A stretch of DNA of 64,000 bases. Origin: an uncultured Prevotella sp. GTDB lineage: Bacteria > Bacteroidota > Bacteroidia > Bacteroidales > Bacteroidaceae. The stretch spans positions 1 to 64,000 of the forward strand of contig CAMKTS010000016.1 of NCBI GenBank assembly GCA_946415755.1. Direction: 5' to 3'. How positions within the stretch are numbered: the first letter of the stretch is position 1; each line of letters opens with the position of its first letter. This document shows positions 34,932 to 41,946 of the stretch, piece by piece. The position numbers and the translations under genes were made by a program. A model generated the notes under the pieces. It was not told where the DNA came from and did not search any database. It saw only the letters and a list, made by a program, of their open reading frames with translations.

Positions 34932-36242
34932 ATGCAAGAAAGAAGCTACACCATTGTGGGAATCAGGCACCATAACTGGCAGGGCGAACGCATGCTGACA
35001 TGCATGGAGGGCTCGCTGGGAAAGCGTGTGGTGCTGATGCACGAAGAGACCAACGACTGGAACCGTGAGGCGACAGCCGCCTACATAGACACCGAGATGG
35101 TAGGCTATGTATCTAATGAAGAGTGCCGCGAGAGCAGCGCCTATTGCGACCAGTCGGCATCCTTTCTGCTGGAAGGGTATGTGGAGAAGGTCGATTTGAT
35201 CAACCGCCAGCTTCATGTGGTGGTGACGGTAGGCGACACGCTGCCGGAAACAGAGGAAGATACCACCCCATATGAGCAGTGGGAAAAGAACTACCGTGCC
35301 ATACCGCTGATGGGCTATACGGCCGACGAGCAGCGGCTGTTGATGTTGCGGCGTGACCTGTTGAAGCTCCTGTCTGCCGACAGTCCGATGGATGATACGC
35401 TACGGCGTGACATCGATGTCTACCAGCAGCTGATGGCATACGACGTGAGCCGTGAGGCTGACGATGCCCGCCACCACATCATCGCTCTGATGAGGGACAG
35501 CAGTCATGCTGCCGTCCGCAGCCGTGCCGAGGAGCTGGCTGTCGCCGTCACCAGTCTGGGGTCTCCCGAGGCCCGCGAGCGGATGGCCGACTACCTCTTC
35601 CGTCAGCTGCCTGCCACCGAAGAGTTCCAGCGGATGGTAGGCCGCCATGCCCATATCGACTTGGCCGAGCTGGAACAGCAGCTGCAGCTGTTTCCCCACG
35701 ATCTGTATGATGAATACCGCCTGTCGCACGTCCATTTCGTGTCGAAGCTCTACTACCGTCGCGTGCCCCAGCGCGCCTTGCGCTACTTCCTGTCGGGGCT
35801 GTTGCTGATAGACCGGCAGCGAGGCTGTTCTGCCGTGCAGGGCAGGCAGTCGGCGGCCGTGGCCGATGCCCTGGCTTACGTGGCGCGCCTCAACCACTGT
35901 GCTACGCCCGAGTGGCAGGAGCATATCCAGACGTTGTGGCAGCAGCTGGCCAATCAGTTCGCCCAGCGCATCACCGAGACCCACCGTGCCAAGAACACCA
36001 CATTCAACCGCCGCTTCATCTGCCAGGTGGTGGGCACGCTGCTCATGCAGGGAGTATACCGCGCGAATGTTCCGCAGACGGAATACACCCGCCTGCTGGA
36101 AGGCAACAACCGGCCCAGCCTGCGCAAGGACATCAATCAGGGCGTGGATGACGATGAAGTCAAGGCCGCCATCAGGCGGCTTGTGGCAGAGCGCGGAAGG
36201 GCAGAGCGCGCTATTGCGACGCGCGAAGTTGCGACGCACTAA
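34932..36242 (+). CDS. HIRAN-like domain protein of unknown function
   Basis: The 436-residue start at 34932 (MQERSYTIVGIRHHNWQGER) lies 48 bp after a full promoter; the frame upstream runs through promoter DNA. The first 100 residues (YTIVGIRHHN to MVGYVSNEECRE) resemble a HIRAN domain, a small nucleic-acid-binding beta fold. The rest is helical and not recognised. The C-terminal tail RAERAIATREVATH is encoded by low-complexity DNA that leads into a REP hairpin, so the present stop codon comes from repeat sequence. No catalytic motif was seen. Confidence 0.65.
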   Translation: MQERSYTIVGIRHHNWQGERMLTCMEGSLGKRVVLMHEETNDWNREATAAYIDTEMVGYVSNEECRESSAYCDQSASFLLEGYVEKVDLINRQLHVVVTVGDTLPETEEDTTPYEQWEKNYRAIPLMGYTADEQRLLMLRRDLLKLLSADSPMDDTLRRDIDVYQQLMAYDVSREADDARHHIIALMRDSSHAAVRSRAEELAVAVTSLGSPEARERMADYLFRQLPATEEFQRMVGRHAHIDLAELEQQLQLFPHDLYDEYRLSHVHFVSKLYYRRVPQRALRYFLSGLLLIDRQRGCSAVQGRQSAAVADALAYVARLNHCATPEWQEHIQTLWQQLANQFAQRITETHRAKNTTFNRRFICQVVGTLLMQGVYRANVPQTEYTRLLEGNNRPSLRKDINQGVDDDEVKAAIRRLVAERGRAERAIATREVATH

Positions 36243-36386
36243 AGTGCGCCGAACGGAACGAAGCCGAACGGAACGAAGGCGAACGGAACGAAAGGCGAAC
36301 GGAACCGAAGAAACGAAGGCGAACGGAACCGAAGAAACGAAAGGCGAACGGAACCGAAGAAACGAAAGGCGAAGCGAAACGAAGAA
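36235..36386 (+). repeat. REP-like hairpin and CGAACGGAACGAA array, upstream copy
   Basis: The palindrome CGCACTAAAGTGCG (36235-36248) is followed by about ten degenerate units of the type CGAACGGAACGAAG. The same hairpin-plus-array unit lies downstream of the transposase gene in the same orientation. Confidence 0.8.
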
Positions 36387-37502
36387 ATGAAGAACCCCAA
36401 AAAAGGAAATAAAGAGATGATAGAAAAAGCCCCAGTCAAGCATAACAGGCTGCGAAGGATGGAGCAGCATGACTATACCTCGGCATGCATCTATCTGATA
36501 ACGGTAACGACGGATGGACGCAAGCGCCTTCTAGGGTCGCTGGAGGGTGACAGTGCGGATACGGCGGTGTTGGTGCCTACTGACTTGGGCAGATACGTGG
36601 CGGAGGCGTTCCGAAAGACGGCAACGGAGGTGACAAAGAAGACTGGCTGCCGGGTTCAGGTGCTCCATTATCAGGTGATGCCAGACCATTTCCATGGTAT
36701 CCTCTATGTGCGCGATACGCTCCCTGCTGATTATCCATTGGGAAAGATTGTCGCAGCATGGAAGAGTGCCTGCTCTCATGCGCTATGGAGCGATTCTTCG
36801 TTCCGTTCTTCGTCCGGTTCTTCGTTCCGTTCTTCGTCCCGTTCTTCGTCTGGTGCTCAGAACTTTAGTTCTGAGAAACCCCCGCTTTTCTCAAGCGGCT
36901 TTAACGACCGCATCTTATTCCGAAAAGGGCAGCTGCAAACATGGATCAAGTATCTGAACGACAACCCGCGTCGGCTCTGGCTCAAGACTCATTTCCCTGA
37001 CCGTCTGCGTAAGGTTTATGACTTCAAAGCAGGGAAGAAGGGACATCAATATACTGCGGTCGGGAACACGTTTTTAGTTACGTATCCGGAACGGCTGCAG
37101 GTGCGCTGCCATCGCCATCTCACCGAGAAGCAGATACAGGAAGAGGTGGCTACTTATCTCAAAGAGGCACGACGGGGCACGGTGCTGATATCGCCCTTTA
37201 TCTCGACCGCAGAGAAGGCGGTGTATGATGCTTGCTACAAGGAGAGGCTGCCGATGATACATATCGTTAATCGGGGGCTGGATGGGAGGTTTGTTTATCC
37301 GTCAGGGAAGGATTTGACGGGGTGCTCTGAGGGCTTTATGTTGGTGCTGGCTCCTTATGCGGACTATAGCGCAGAAACGGCAGCGAAGCGGATAACAAGG
37401 GCGCAATGCCTCGATATGAATGCGTATGCGGCGGATTTGGCTAACGTCGCACTAAAGTGCGCCGAACTGAACGAAGAGGAAGGCGAACGGGACGAAGGCT
37501 AG
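36387..37502 (+). CDS. REP-associated tyrosine transposase (Y1/IS200-like) with DprA-like C-terminal domain
   Basis: The 371-residue protein has the HUH signature YQVMPDHFHGILYV near residue 100 and the later WIKYLNDNPRRL with the candidate nucleophile Tyr, as in transposases of the RAYT group that cut single-stranded DNA at REP hairpins. Residues about 135-165 (SSFRSSSGSSFRSSSRSSSG, then AQNFSSEKPP) are an in-frame insertion of repeat DNA. The C-terminal third (GTVLISPFISTAEKAVYDAC, then IHIVNRG and ITRAQCLDMNA) resembles a Rossmann/DprA-type domain found fused to such transposases in this phylum. The last 16 residues (LKCAELNEEEGERDEG) are encoded by the flanking REP array. Confidence 0.8.
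   Translation: MKNPKKGNKEMIEKAPVKHNRLRRMEQHDYTSACIYLITVTTDGRKRLLGSLEGDSADTAVLVPTDLGRYVAEAFRKTATEVTKKTGCRVQVLHYQVMPDHFHGILYVRDTLPADYPLGKIVAAWKSACSHALWSDSSFRSSSGSSFRSSSRSSSGAQNFSSEKPPLFSSGFNDRILFRKGQLQTWIKYLNDNPRRLWLKTHFPDRLRKVYDFKAGKKGHQYTAVGNTFLVTYPERLQVRCHRHLTEKQIQEEVATYLKEARRGTVLISPFISTAEKAVYDACYKERLPMIHIVNRGLDGRFVYPSGKDLTGCSEGFMLVLAPYADYSAETAAKRITRAQCLDMNAYAADLANVALKCAELNEEEGERDEG
36794..36898 (-). repeat. inverted REP array inside the transposase gene
   Basis: TTCTTCGTTCCG units at 36794-36852 are the reverse of the flanking CGAACGGAACGAAG array. They are followed by the perfect hairpin CTCAGAACTTTAGTTCTGAG (36856-36875), whose core ACTTTAGT is the reverse of ACTAAAGT in the flanking hairpins. 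A second short hairpin, CCGCTT / AAGCGG, lies at 36882-36898. All of it is translated. Confidence 0.8.
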
Positions 37503-37576
37503 CGTCGCACTAAAGTGCGCCGAACGGGACGAAGAGGAAGGCGAACGGGACGAAGAGGAAGGCGAACGGGACGAAG
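37448..37576 (+). repeat. REP-like hairpins and array, downstream copies
   Basis: Two copies of CGCACTAAAGTGCG (37448-37461 and 37506-37519) are each followed by GAACGGGACGAAGAGGAAG-type units. The first copy encodes the end of the transposase; the rest is noncoding. Confidence 0.8.
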
Positions 37577-37638
37577 GTAAGCGGCTGGCTTTCAGGGGAG
37601 TTTTGGGAGTTGTCCATTAGTTGTCCATAGGACAGGGG

Positions 37639-37665
37639 GGTGTTATCTTTGGTAACACCTTTTTT
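37639..37665 (+). terminator. rho-independent terminator after the transposase
   Basis: Stem GGTGTTA / TAACACC with loop TCTTTGG, directly followed by TTTTTT. A TACCTTTG (37673-37680), a likely -7 element for the M15 gene, starts seven bases after the T-run. Confidence 0.75.
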
Positions 37666-37769
37666 CTTGCCGTACCTTTGCCGACGGAATTCCAAGCAAA
37701 GGTAAAAAAGTACAAAAGAGAAAAAGGGAAAAGAGTAAAAACGTAAAAACGGTAAAAAAGTAAAAAACT

Positions 37770-38216
37770 ATGGCAAGAAAAGATTTTCAATTGACTGAGC
37801 ATTTCAGCTACCATGAGATGACCCGCTCGATGTGGGCAGAGAAGCGTCATGTAGACAACACCCCCAACAGTCTGCAGTTGGCAGCACTGGAGAACCTGTG
37901 CCGACGGGTGCTCGAACCGCTGCGCCGGCAGTTCGGTCCCATCCGCATCAATAGTGGCTTCCGCTCTGAGCGAGTCAATGAGGGCGTGCATGGGGTAGGG
38001 CAGTCGAAGCACCTGAGCGGTGAGGCCGCTGACATACACCTGCCCAACCTGGAGACGGGTCGCGCGTACTTCCGCTTCATCAAACAGCACTGTGATATCG
38101 ACCAGCTGCTGTTCGAGTACAACAGCAGCGGAGCGATGTGGATTCATGTGTCGTGCTGCCTCGATCCGAACGAGAACCGTCATCAGGTGTTTCCGAATTA
38201 TAAAATTAAGAATTAA
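37770..38216 (+). CDS. peptidase M15 family (D-Ala-D-Ala carboxypeptidase-like)
   Basis: The 148-residue protein carries the M15A-type zinc motif SKHLSGEAADIHLPN (His and Asp ligands near 75-82) and the C-terminal WIHVSC with the last His, on a background of INSGFRSERVNE. Small single-domain members cut D-amino-acid bonds in peptidoglycan and are common in phages and mobile islands. No signal peptide is visible, so release would need a holin or lysis, or the target is internal. The C-terminal KIKN and the stop codon are encoded by AATTAAG repeat DNA. Confidence 0.85.
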   Translation: MARKDFQLTEHFSYHEMTRSMWAEKRHVDNTPNSLQLAALENLCRRVLEPLRRQFGPIRINSGFRSERVNEGVHGVGQSKHLSGEAADIHLPNLETGRAYFRFIKQHCDIDQLLFEYNSSGAMWIHVSCCLDPNENRHQVFPNYKIKN

Positions 38217-38222
38217 GAATGA
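38203..38222. repeat. AATTAAGAATTAAGAATGAG repeat at a stop/start junction
   Basis: This stretch contains the stop of the M15 gene and the start codon of the zinc-ribbon gene three bases later. It resembles the repeat inside the SpmA-like gene at 44339-44372. Confidence 0.65.
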
Positions 38223-38401
38223 GAAAATGTAATCATTGTGGGCAGGAGTTGCCTGATGAGCAGTTTGAACTGTATCCCACGGGAACGTGGCGGCGCATCT
38301 GTCGCCACTGCCACTACGAGTTGCATACCAAGGCCGGCCGGCAACGCTGGGTTATGCGCGAGCGCGCACGTATTATAGTAAGGAAACGCAAAAAAACGTG
38401 A
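38219..38401 (+). CDS. small zinc-ribbon protein (60 aa)
   Basis: The reading MRKCNHCGQELPDEQF, then WRRICRHCHYELH shows two CxxC pairs spaced about 22 residues apart, a compact zinc-binding knuckle, with a very basic C-terminus (RARIIVRKRKKT). Nucleic-acid binding is likely. It starts two bases after the M15 stop, so the two are probably co-translated. Its stop codon TGA is the first three bases of the iteron-like repeat that precedes the VirE-type gene. Confidence 0.7.
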   Translation: MRKCNHCGQELPDEQFELYPTGTWRRICRHCHYELHTKAGRQRWVMRERARIIVRKRKKT

Positions 38402-38487
38402 CCCATCTGACCCTTCTGACCCGTAAAAGACTTTCAACAACGATTGCCATCATTCTTTGTTAGGGGTCAGAAGGGTCAGAAGGGTCA
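38399..38487. repeat. inverted 9-bp iterons (TGACCCTTC) before the VirE-type gene
   Basis: Left arm: three TGACCC units at 38399, 38408 and 38417, each 9 bp apart. Right arm: three GGGTCA units at 38464, 38473 and 38482. The 24-bp arms are inverted repeats with one mismatch around 41 bp of unique DNA. Regular spacing and inverted symmetry suggest a protein-binding or origin-like site. Confidence 0.7.
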
Positions 38488-38520
38488 CATAAAAAAACGA
38501 TAAGAAAACTATATGATTCT

Positions 38521-39822
38521 ATGAAAAAAATACTGAAATATCTGTTTGACTGGTGGAGAAAGGCCACCAAGGTGGACCGCAAGGCGACCTCCACCGCCAA
38601 AAAGCTAAAAAATGAATACAATGTGATGGAGAGAAGACGTATCGTGCTGGGTGTGCGTCGTTTTTTCGAGCAAAACTATGAGTTGCGGTATAATGTGATG
38701 AAGCAAACGGAAGAATTTCGTGAGAAGCCCACTCACCGTAGTGAGGAGGCTACTCAGCTCCGTGAGGAGTCCACTCATTTCGGTGAAGAGGCCCCTCAGT
38801 GGAGGCAGTTGACCGACCGGGAATTCCGCAAGATGGCCATCGAACAGATGGAGCAGGTAGGTGCCGCCTGGTCGATTGACGTGGAACTCTACCTGCGCTC
38901 TGCCCTCATCCACGACTACAGTCCCATCGCTGACTATCTGTCCTCGCTGCCTGCGTGGGACGGCAGCGACCATATCCGTCAGCTGGCGCAGCGCGTGCCT
39001 TGTGCCTTCCCGGAGTGGCCTGAGTGGTTTCACCGCTGGTTCCTGGCTATGGTGGCCCAGTGGCAACAGCGTTCGCGCGACTATGGCAACAGTGTGGTGC
39101 CGATGCTCATCGGTGCCCAGGGCACGCACAAGTCGACCTTCAGCAAGCTCCTCCTGCCACCCTCGCTACGCGAATACTACATCGATGACATCAAGCTCGA
39201 TGCTGCCGAGCAGGTGGAGCGTATGATCAGCCGTATGCTGCTGGTGAACATCGACGAGTACAATGCCAAGACCGACCGTGAGCAGGCCAAGATTAAGCGT
39301 GTGCTAACGGAGCGCGACGTACAGACGCGCAAGATGCGTTCCTACCAGTACCTGCTACTGCCCCGGATGGCCTCGTTTATCGCTACCACCAACGAGCGGG
39401 AGCCGCTGACCGACTCGACGGGTTCGCGCCGTTACCTGTGCTGTGAGGTGACCAGCATCATCGATACCGACACGCCCATCGACTATCCGCAGCTGTATGC
39501 ACAGGCCGTCAGCGAACTGGAACAGGGCATGCCGTGGTATTTCTCGAAGGAGGAAGAGCTCCAGATAGAGCGTCATAACCAGCAGTATCAGTGCCAGTCA
39601 TCTGTGGAGACCGTCCTCCTGACCTACTTCGAGCCTGCTCCCCGCAGCAAGGAGAACTTCATCCGTGCGGTAGACATCCAGCAGCACTTGCGACAGCATC
39701 TGTCACCTACGGACGTGCCCAACATCAAGAAACTGACCATTGCCTTGAAGAAATGCCATTTCTTCAATGGAAAGATGGATGGCGTTCGTGGCTGGTATGC
39801 GTATACGCGATCTACGGAATGA
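38521..39822 (+). CDS. VirE-type P-loop protein (virulence-associated E family / DUF3874)
   Basis: The 433-residue protein shows a P-loop MLIGAQGTHKSTFSKLLLP (residues about 200-218), a Walker B-like LLVNIDEYN, and an arginine-rich segment (RYLCCEV), with LTDREFRK and YLSSLPAWDGSDHI in between, as in VirE/primase-helicase-like proteins of Bacteroidales islands and phages. The N-terminus is basic and helical. Residues about 67-94 are four tandem heptads encoded by a 21-bp minisatellite (38719-38802). These proteins are thought to act in element replication, but this is not shown. It follows inverted iterons and ends just before a converging peptidase gene. Confidence 0.8.
   Translation: MKKILKYLFDWWRKATKVDRKATSTAKKLKNEYNVMERRRIVLGVRRFFEQNYELRYNVMKQTEEFREKPTHRSEEATQLREESTHFGEEAPQWRQLTDREFRKMAIEQMEQVGAAWSIDVELYLRSALIHDYSPIADYLSSLPAWDGSDHIRQLAQRVPCAFPEWPEWFHRWFLAMVAQWQQRSRDYGNSVVPMLIGAQGTHKSTFSKLLLPPSLREYYIDDIKLDAAEQVERMISRMLLVNIDEYNAKTDREQAKIKRVLTERDVQTRKMRSYQYLLLPRMASFIATTNEREPLTDSTGSRRYLCCEVTSIIDTDTPIDYPQLYAQAVSELEQGMPWYFSKEEELQIERHNQQYQCQSSVETVLLTYFEPAPRSKENFIRAVDIQQHLRQHLSPTDVPNIKKLTIALKKCHFFNGKMDGVRGWYAYTRSTE
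38719..38802 (+). repeat. four-copy 21-bp minisatellite in the VirE-type gene
   Basis: Four adjacent 21-bp units encode REKPTHR, SEEATQL, REESTHF and GEEAPQW. Each unit contains TGAG and, after a short gap, CTCA, so each could form a tiny hairpin. Confidence 0.8.
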
Positions 39823-39824
39823 TT

Positions 39825-41942
39825 CTATCTGGCGTTGATTTCCTTGAGCAGGCGGTCGGCATGTCCCCAGCGGTCCATCATAAAGAGCACGAAGCGGATG
39901 TCGACGTTGATGGTACGCGCCAGGTCACGGTCGAAGAAGATGTCGCTGGCCAGCGAGTCCCAGTTGCCGTCGAAGGCCAGTCCGATGAGTTCGCCCTTGC
40001 CGTTGAAGATGGGTGAGCCGCTGTTGCCGCCCGTGATGTCGTTGTTGGAGAGGAAGCACAACTGCATGGTACCCGTCAGCGGGTCGGTATAGGGGCCGAA
40101 GTCCTTGACAGAGAGCAGCTCGTGCATGACGGGTTCGGCGAAGTATTCGAAGTTCTGGTCGGCCAGCTGCATCTTCTCCCACAGGCTGCGCGCCGTGGTG
40201 TAGTAGCCGGAGGGCTTGCCGCCCAGCAGATACTCGCCCACCTGTCCGTAGGTCATGCGCATGGTGAAGTTGGCGTCAGAGTAGTTGGGCTGGTCTTGCT
40301 CCATGCGCAGCACGGCGGCACAGAGCAGCTTCTCCTGCTCGGCAATGTCGAGGTTGAGCTGTTTGACATCAGCATTGATCTGAGCCAGGATTTCGCTGAT
40401 GGAGTTGCCGTACCTGACGCCCAGGTCTTTGTCGTAGCTCTTCTTGTTGAAGTAGACGGGCTTGCCACTCTTCATCAGCACCGATTTCTGATACAGCGTG
40501 TTGACGTAGGCGGCATAGTCGCCGTGGAATTGCTGGTCGACGGTCTGGTAGAAGTCGGGCAGGTAGTTGCTGTCTACCTGCTGCCGATAGTTGCGCATGA
40601 GTGCGGCAAGCAGTTCACAGTCGGTGGCCTCGTCCCACTCCTTGCTGTTGTCGTCGAACAGGTAATACTGTTTCTTGGGCTTGTCCTTCGGTCCGTGGAC
40701 ATGAATGCCCCAGTTGCTGCGCCACGCACGCTTGGTCAGCTCGTCGTCGAAGGTGAAGAAGGTCTCCCTGAAGATGACACGCTGGCGGGTCAGTTTCATG
40801 CGCTGCTGGTAGAGCTGTGCCAGCTTGTCGAAGTCGAGTTCGCCCTTGAGGTAGCCCGTGGTGTCCTGCCACTGGCGAATCTTGGCCTCGAACTGCTGCT
40901 TCTGGGCAATCAGTCCGATGGAATCGATACATTTGTTCATACCGATGGAGTTCTTCCAGTAGTTGGAGGAGTGGGCATACTTCGACTCGTACATGATGCG
41001 CACAGCCTCGGAAGCCCGCATGTGGCGCAGCATGACCTCCTGCTTCACCTCACGGACCTGTACGCGCGGAGCATTGATGGCATCGCGGCGTTCCTGGATG
41101 CCATAGCTGCTCAAGTAGCGGCTGGTGCTGCCCGGATAGCCCATGATCATGGCGAAGTCGCCGGGCTTGTAGCCCTGCAGGCTGACGGGTGCCCATGAGG
41201 CGGGGTGGTAGGGTACGTTATCCTTGGAATACTCTGCCGGGCCGTTGGTTTTCGGGTCGGCATAGATGCGGAACACGGAGAAGTCGCACGTCTGGCGCGG
41301 CCACATCCAGTTGTCGGTCTCGCCACCGAACTTACCCATCGACTTGGGAACGGTGAACACCAGTCGCACGTCGTTGAAATCGCGGTAGGTGGTGCAGTAG
41401 TATTTGTTGCCCTCGTAGAATGGCTTCACCTCGATGCGCAGGGTGGAGTCCTTCTGGTGGATATCTTTCAGCCAGGCATTCTCGATGGAGTCGACGCAGG
41501 CCGCCCGCTCGTCGGCATTCATGCCTTTCAGCAGGGGCATGATGTCGTCGGTGACATCTTTCTGCTCTATCATAAAGCTGACGAAGAGGTCTTCGTTGGG
41601 CAGTTCCTCTTCGAAGGAGTTGGCAATGAAGCCGTTGAGCATGTAGTCGTGCTCTACGGTGGAGTGGGTGCGGATGGCATCGAAGCCGCAGTGGTGGTTG
41701 GTGAATACCAGGCCGTCTGGCGACACCACGACACCGGAGCAGTAGCCGCCGAAGTTGATGACGGCATTCTTCACGGCGTTGTCGCTCTGGTACAGCTGCT
41801 CCATCGGCAGCTGGAAGCCATACTGCTTCATCTGGTCGTAGACGGCCGTCGGCAGGTTGTACAGGGTCCACATGCCTTCGTCGGCTTTTGCCAAATTCAC
41901 TAGGGATACTAGGCATACTAGTGATACTAGAATTCTTTTCAT
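39825..41942 (-). CDS. S46 family dipeptidyl-peptidase (DPP7-like)
   Basis: The 705-residue protein has a signal peptide (MKRILVSLVCLVSLVNLAKA), then ADEGMWTLYNLP, the S46 start. The catalytic His is in VFTNHHCGFDAI (His84), the Asp in the KFGGETDNWMWPR region and the Ser in TGGNSGSPIF (Ser641). The specificity position in LAFDGNWDS is Gly, as in DPP7, rather than Arg as in Asp/Glu-specific DPP11. It probably removes dipeptides from peptides in the periplasm for uptake. The signal-peptide core is encoded by a 9-bp tandem repeat. Confidence 0.9.
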   Translation of the reverse strand: MKRILVSLVCLVSLVNLAKADEGMWTLYNLPTAVYDQMKQYGFQLPMEQLYQSDNAVKNAVINFGGYCSGVVVSPDGLVFTNHHCGFDAIRTHSTVEHDYMLNGFIANSFEEELPNEDLFVSFMIEQKDVTDDIMPLLKGMNADERAACVDSIENAWLKDIHQKDSTLRIEVKPFYEGNKYYCTTYRDFNDVRLVFTVPKSMGKFGGETDNWMWPRQTCDFSVFRIYADPKTNGPAEYSKDNVPYHPASWAPVSLQGYKPGDFAMIMGYPGSTSRYLSSYGIQERRDAINAPRVQVREVKQEVMLRHMRASEAVRIMYESKYAHSSNYWKNSIGMNKCIDSIGLIAQKQQFEAKIRQWQDTTGYLKGELDFDKLAQLYQQRMKLTRQRVIFRETFFTFDDELTKRAWRSNWGIHVHGPKDKPKKQYYLFDDNSKEWDEATDCELLAALMRNYRQQVDSNYLPDFYQTVDQQFHGDYAAYVNTLYQKSVLMKSGKPVYFNKKSYDKDLGVRYGNSISEILAQINADVKQLNLDIAEQEKLLCAAVLRMEQDQPNYSDANFTMRMTYGQVGEYLLGGKPSGYYTTARSLWEKMQLADQNFEYFAEPVMHELLSVKDFGPYTDPLTGTMQLCFLSNNDITGGNSGSPIFNGKGELIGLAFDGNWDSLASDIFFDRDLARTINVDIRFVLFMMDRWGHADRLLKEINAR
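41903..41935 (-). repeat. 9-bp tandem repeat encoding a signal-peptide core
   Basis: On the minus strand CTAGTATCA, CTAGTATGC, CTAGTATCC and CTAGTGAAT follow each other and encode LVS, LVC, LVS, LVN of the S46 peptidase. Confidence 0.8.
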
Positions 41943-41946
41943 AATC

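Noticed and set aside
36780..36880. Frameshift or sequencing error in the transposase gene
   Set aside because: The frame stays open and resumes with conserved transposase residues on both sides; the insert is explained by the inverted REP array.
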